Shown here: positions 5,097-5,769 of the stretch, piece by piece
Numbering within the stretch: the first letter of the stretch is position 1
How the letters are laid out: each line of letters opens with the position of its first letter
Source of the DNA: an uncultured Clostridia bacterium
GTDB taxonomy: Bacteria; Bacillota; Clostridia; Oscillospirales; Oscillospiraceae
Assembly: GCA_937892865.1 (NCBI GenBank)
Contig: CALBJG010000152.1
Coordinates: 1 to 5,769 of the forward strand
Direction: 5' to 3'
DNA: 5,769 bases
Notes under the pieces: generated by a model
Seen by the model: only the letters and a program-made list of their open reading frames with translations
Database searches by the model: none
What the model was told of the DNA's origin: nothing
Translations under genes and position numbers: made by a program

Positions 5097-5769
5097 ATGA
5101 TCGCCGCCGCTTGGCTGATCCTCAGCGGCTTGATGTACTCACTGCAGTTGCAAACCGGCTCCTTTCCAAAGCCTTTGACCCACCAGCAGGAGCAGGAATA
5201 CCTTGCCCGATACGCAAAGGGCGACTTGGAAGCCCGGAATATCCTCATTGAACGGAACCTGCGCTTGGTAGCGCACATTATGAAAAAATATTACGCCGCC
5301 GAATCGGATCAGGAGGACCTGATCTCCATCGGCACCATTGGGCTCATCAAGGGTATCTCCAGCTTTGACGCCGGAAAGGGCGCCCGCCTTGCCTGCGGCA
5401 TGGTAGGTAACGGGGGTTTTGACCGCCTTTTTCAGCAGCACCATCGCCCGAAAGCTTTCAGCCAGCTCCTCCTCGTTGGTGGCAACGGTAACGATCTTCA
5501 GAATATCGGGCTTGCGCTGCTCCAAAAAGTCTATGGTGTTGCCGAGCCGGACAAGTTCATTACTTTTGAAGACCAAATCATGCTCGACCACACCTCCTTT
5601 ATCGACGGCTTCATCCCGTCCACCCATGTTCTCATTGAGCAGAAGGGGCTTGGCATTGACCTTCGGAAGGGCTACCGCCAGTCCGACGGCTCCATGATGA
5701 CCCCGTTCCAGCAGGCCCGCCGTTATGCTGGCTACCTGCCCCACAACCAGAATCCTCGTTGGATCATTG
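5097..5769 (+). CDS. sigK: RNA polymerase sporulation sigma factor SigK, N-terminal 99 codons, then in-frame foreign sequence to the window end
   Basis: Sigma-K directs late mother-cell transcription during sporulation. Codons 1-99 (5097-5393) are clear SigK: a hydrophobic N-terminus IAAAWLILSGLMYSL resembling the membrane-held pro-sequence of pro-sigma-K, then SFPKPLT, ARNILIERNLRLVAHI (region 2.1), EDLISIGTIGLIKGI (region 2.2) and FDAGKGARLA. Family members continue with TYAARCIENE; here the next residues are CGMVGNGG and all further sigma similarity (rest of region 2, regions 3 and 4) is absent, against a usual length of about 230 residues. The frame nonetheless stays open to the last base (224 codons). 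Codons from about 138 resemble an MmeI-like methyltransferase N-terminus. Sigma-E is excluded because the -AHIMKKY- and -SFDAGKGARLA- stretches match SigK better. As it stands the product could not be a working sigma factor, lacking promoter-recognition regions. The composite is most likely an artefact; the sigK start itself is firm. Confidence 0.85.
   Translation, partial: MIAAAWLILSGLMYSLQLQTGSFPKPLTHQQEQEYLARYAKGDLEARNILIERNLRLVAHIMKKYYAAESDQEDLISIGTIGLIKGISSFDAGKGARLACGMVGNGGFDRLFQQHHRPKAFSQLLLVGGNGNDLQNIGLALLQKVYGVAEPDKFITFEDQIMLDHTSFIDGFIPSTHVLIEQKGLGIDLRKGYRQSDGSMMTPFQQARRYAGYLPHNQNPRWII
5394..5508 (-). pseudogene. Internal fragment resembling a type I 3-dehydroquinate dehydratase-like protein, antisense to the open frame
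   Basis: Between the sigK part and the methyltransferase part, the plus strand matches nothing I know, but the minus strand reads PDILKIVTVATNEEELAESF followed by RAMVLLKKAVKTPVTYHA. This resembles the strand-6 to strand-7 region of type I 3-dehydroquinate dehydratases, where (D/A)-I-x-K-I-V/A carries the Schiff-base lysine (here bases 5498-5496) and K-x-P-V/L-x-x-x-x-x-G follows about 30 residues later. No start, stop or ribosome site belongs to it, and both sides run into shadow translations of the neighbouring plus-strand pieces. Breakpoints lie roughly in 5380-5396 and 5503-5520 and cannot be set exactly. The family call is from memory of the pattern, so it is moderate only. Confidence 0.5.
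5510..5769 (+). pseudogene. MmeI-like restriction-methyltransferase N-terminal fragment (truncated at both ends)
   Basis: In the same frame as the sigK part, LALLQKVYGVAEPDKFITFE (from about 5511), then MLDHTSFIDGFIPSTHVLIE (5580-5639), QKGLGIDLRKGYRQSDGSMM and TPFQQARRYAGYLPHNQNPR reach the end of the window. This is the conserved N-terminal region of class I SAM-dependent DNA methyltransferases of the MmeI/type IIG kind, which in MmeI carries the endonuclease. A D-x10-E-x-K nuclease motif is visible (Asp codon 5604-5606, Glu 5637-5639, Lys 5643-5645). Methylase motifs lie beyond the window. The first few tens of residues expected for the family are missing and are replaced by unrelated sequence, so this is not an authentic gene start. 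'Pseudogene' is used here for a broken copy; a joined assembly fragment of an intact gene elsewhere is equally consistent. Confidence 0.75.

Noticed and set aside
5139..5744. 201-codon minus-strand open frame as one complete gene
   Set aside because: Only the middle (about 5394-5508) looks like real protein. Both flanks are reverse shadows of sigK and of the methyltransferase region, so it is not a single gene.
1..5769. CRISPR array, tRNA, rRNA, insertion-sequence ends or riboswitch
   Set aside because: No regularly spaced direct repeats, tRNA-like cloverleaf, transposase or terminal inverted repeats seen. All intergenic gaps are short and explained by promoters and terminators.

Overview
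The window looks like a fragment from a spore-forming, low-oxygen Firmicute of the Clostridia, most likely an uncultured gut lineage near Ruminococcaceae/Oscillospiraceae. The reasons are a clostridial-style sigma-K gene start with a hydrophobic pro-sequence, strong GGAGG-type ribosome sites, consensus sigma-A promoters, short A/T-flanked intrinsic terminators, and a balanced base composition. Species-level placement is not possible from sequence reading alone.

Layout: (1) Positions 1-737 (+) hold the C-terminal third of glycogen phosphorylase, with the PLP-lysine signature, ending in an intrinsic terminator. (2) Positions 888-1688 (+) hold an AraC-family regulator (N-terminal cupin sensor, C-terminal double helix-turn-helix) with its own near-consensus promoter overlapping the false upstream start codons. 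It ends in a terminator that also serves the convergent gene. (3) Positions 1735-4008 (-) hold a 757-residue P-loop ATPase of the VirD4/TraG conjugative coupling-protein type. It has no visible membrane segment, carries a winged-helix-like region after the ATPase, and has no relaxase or mating-pore gene beside it. (4) Positions 4141-4998 (+) hold a 285-residue Sel1/TPR-like helical protein of unknown function. It is divergent from the ATPase gene across a 126-base gap containing two back-to-back sigma-A promoters, and it ends in a strong 15-bp hairpin terminator. (5) From 5097 (+) a clear sigK (sporulation sigma-K) gene starts, but its sigma-K identity stops after about 99 codons. The same frame then runs without a stop to the window end through about 115 bases whose opposite strand resembles an internal piece of a type I 3-dehydroquinate dehydratase-like protein. 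It continues into about 260 bases resembling the N-terminal nuclease region of an MmeI-like restriction-methyltransferase.

How the genes relate: regions 1-4 look like independently transcribed single-gene units, each with its own promoter and/or terminator, so no operon is evident. The divergent ATPase/Sel1-like pair is the most interesting candidate for a functional partnership. The right-hand 380 bases are a mosaic of three unrelated gene pieces in conflicting orientations. An assembly or amplification chimera is the most economical reading, although a rearrangement at sigK (a known site of 'skin' element insertion in other spore formers) has to be considered.
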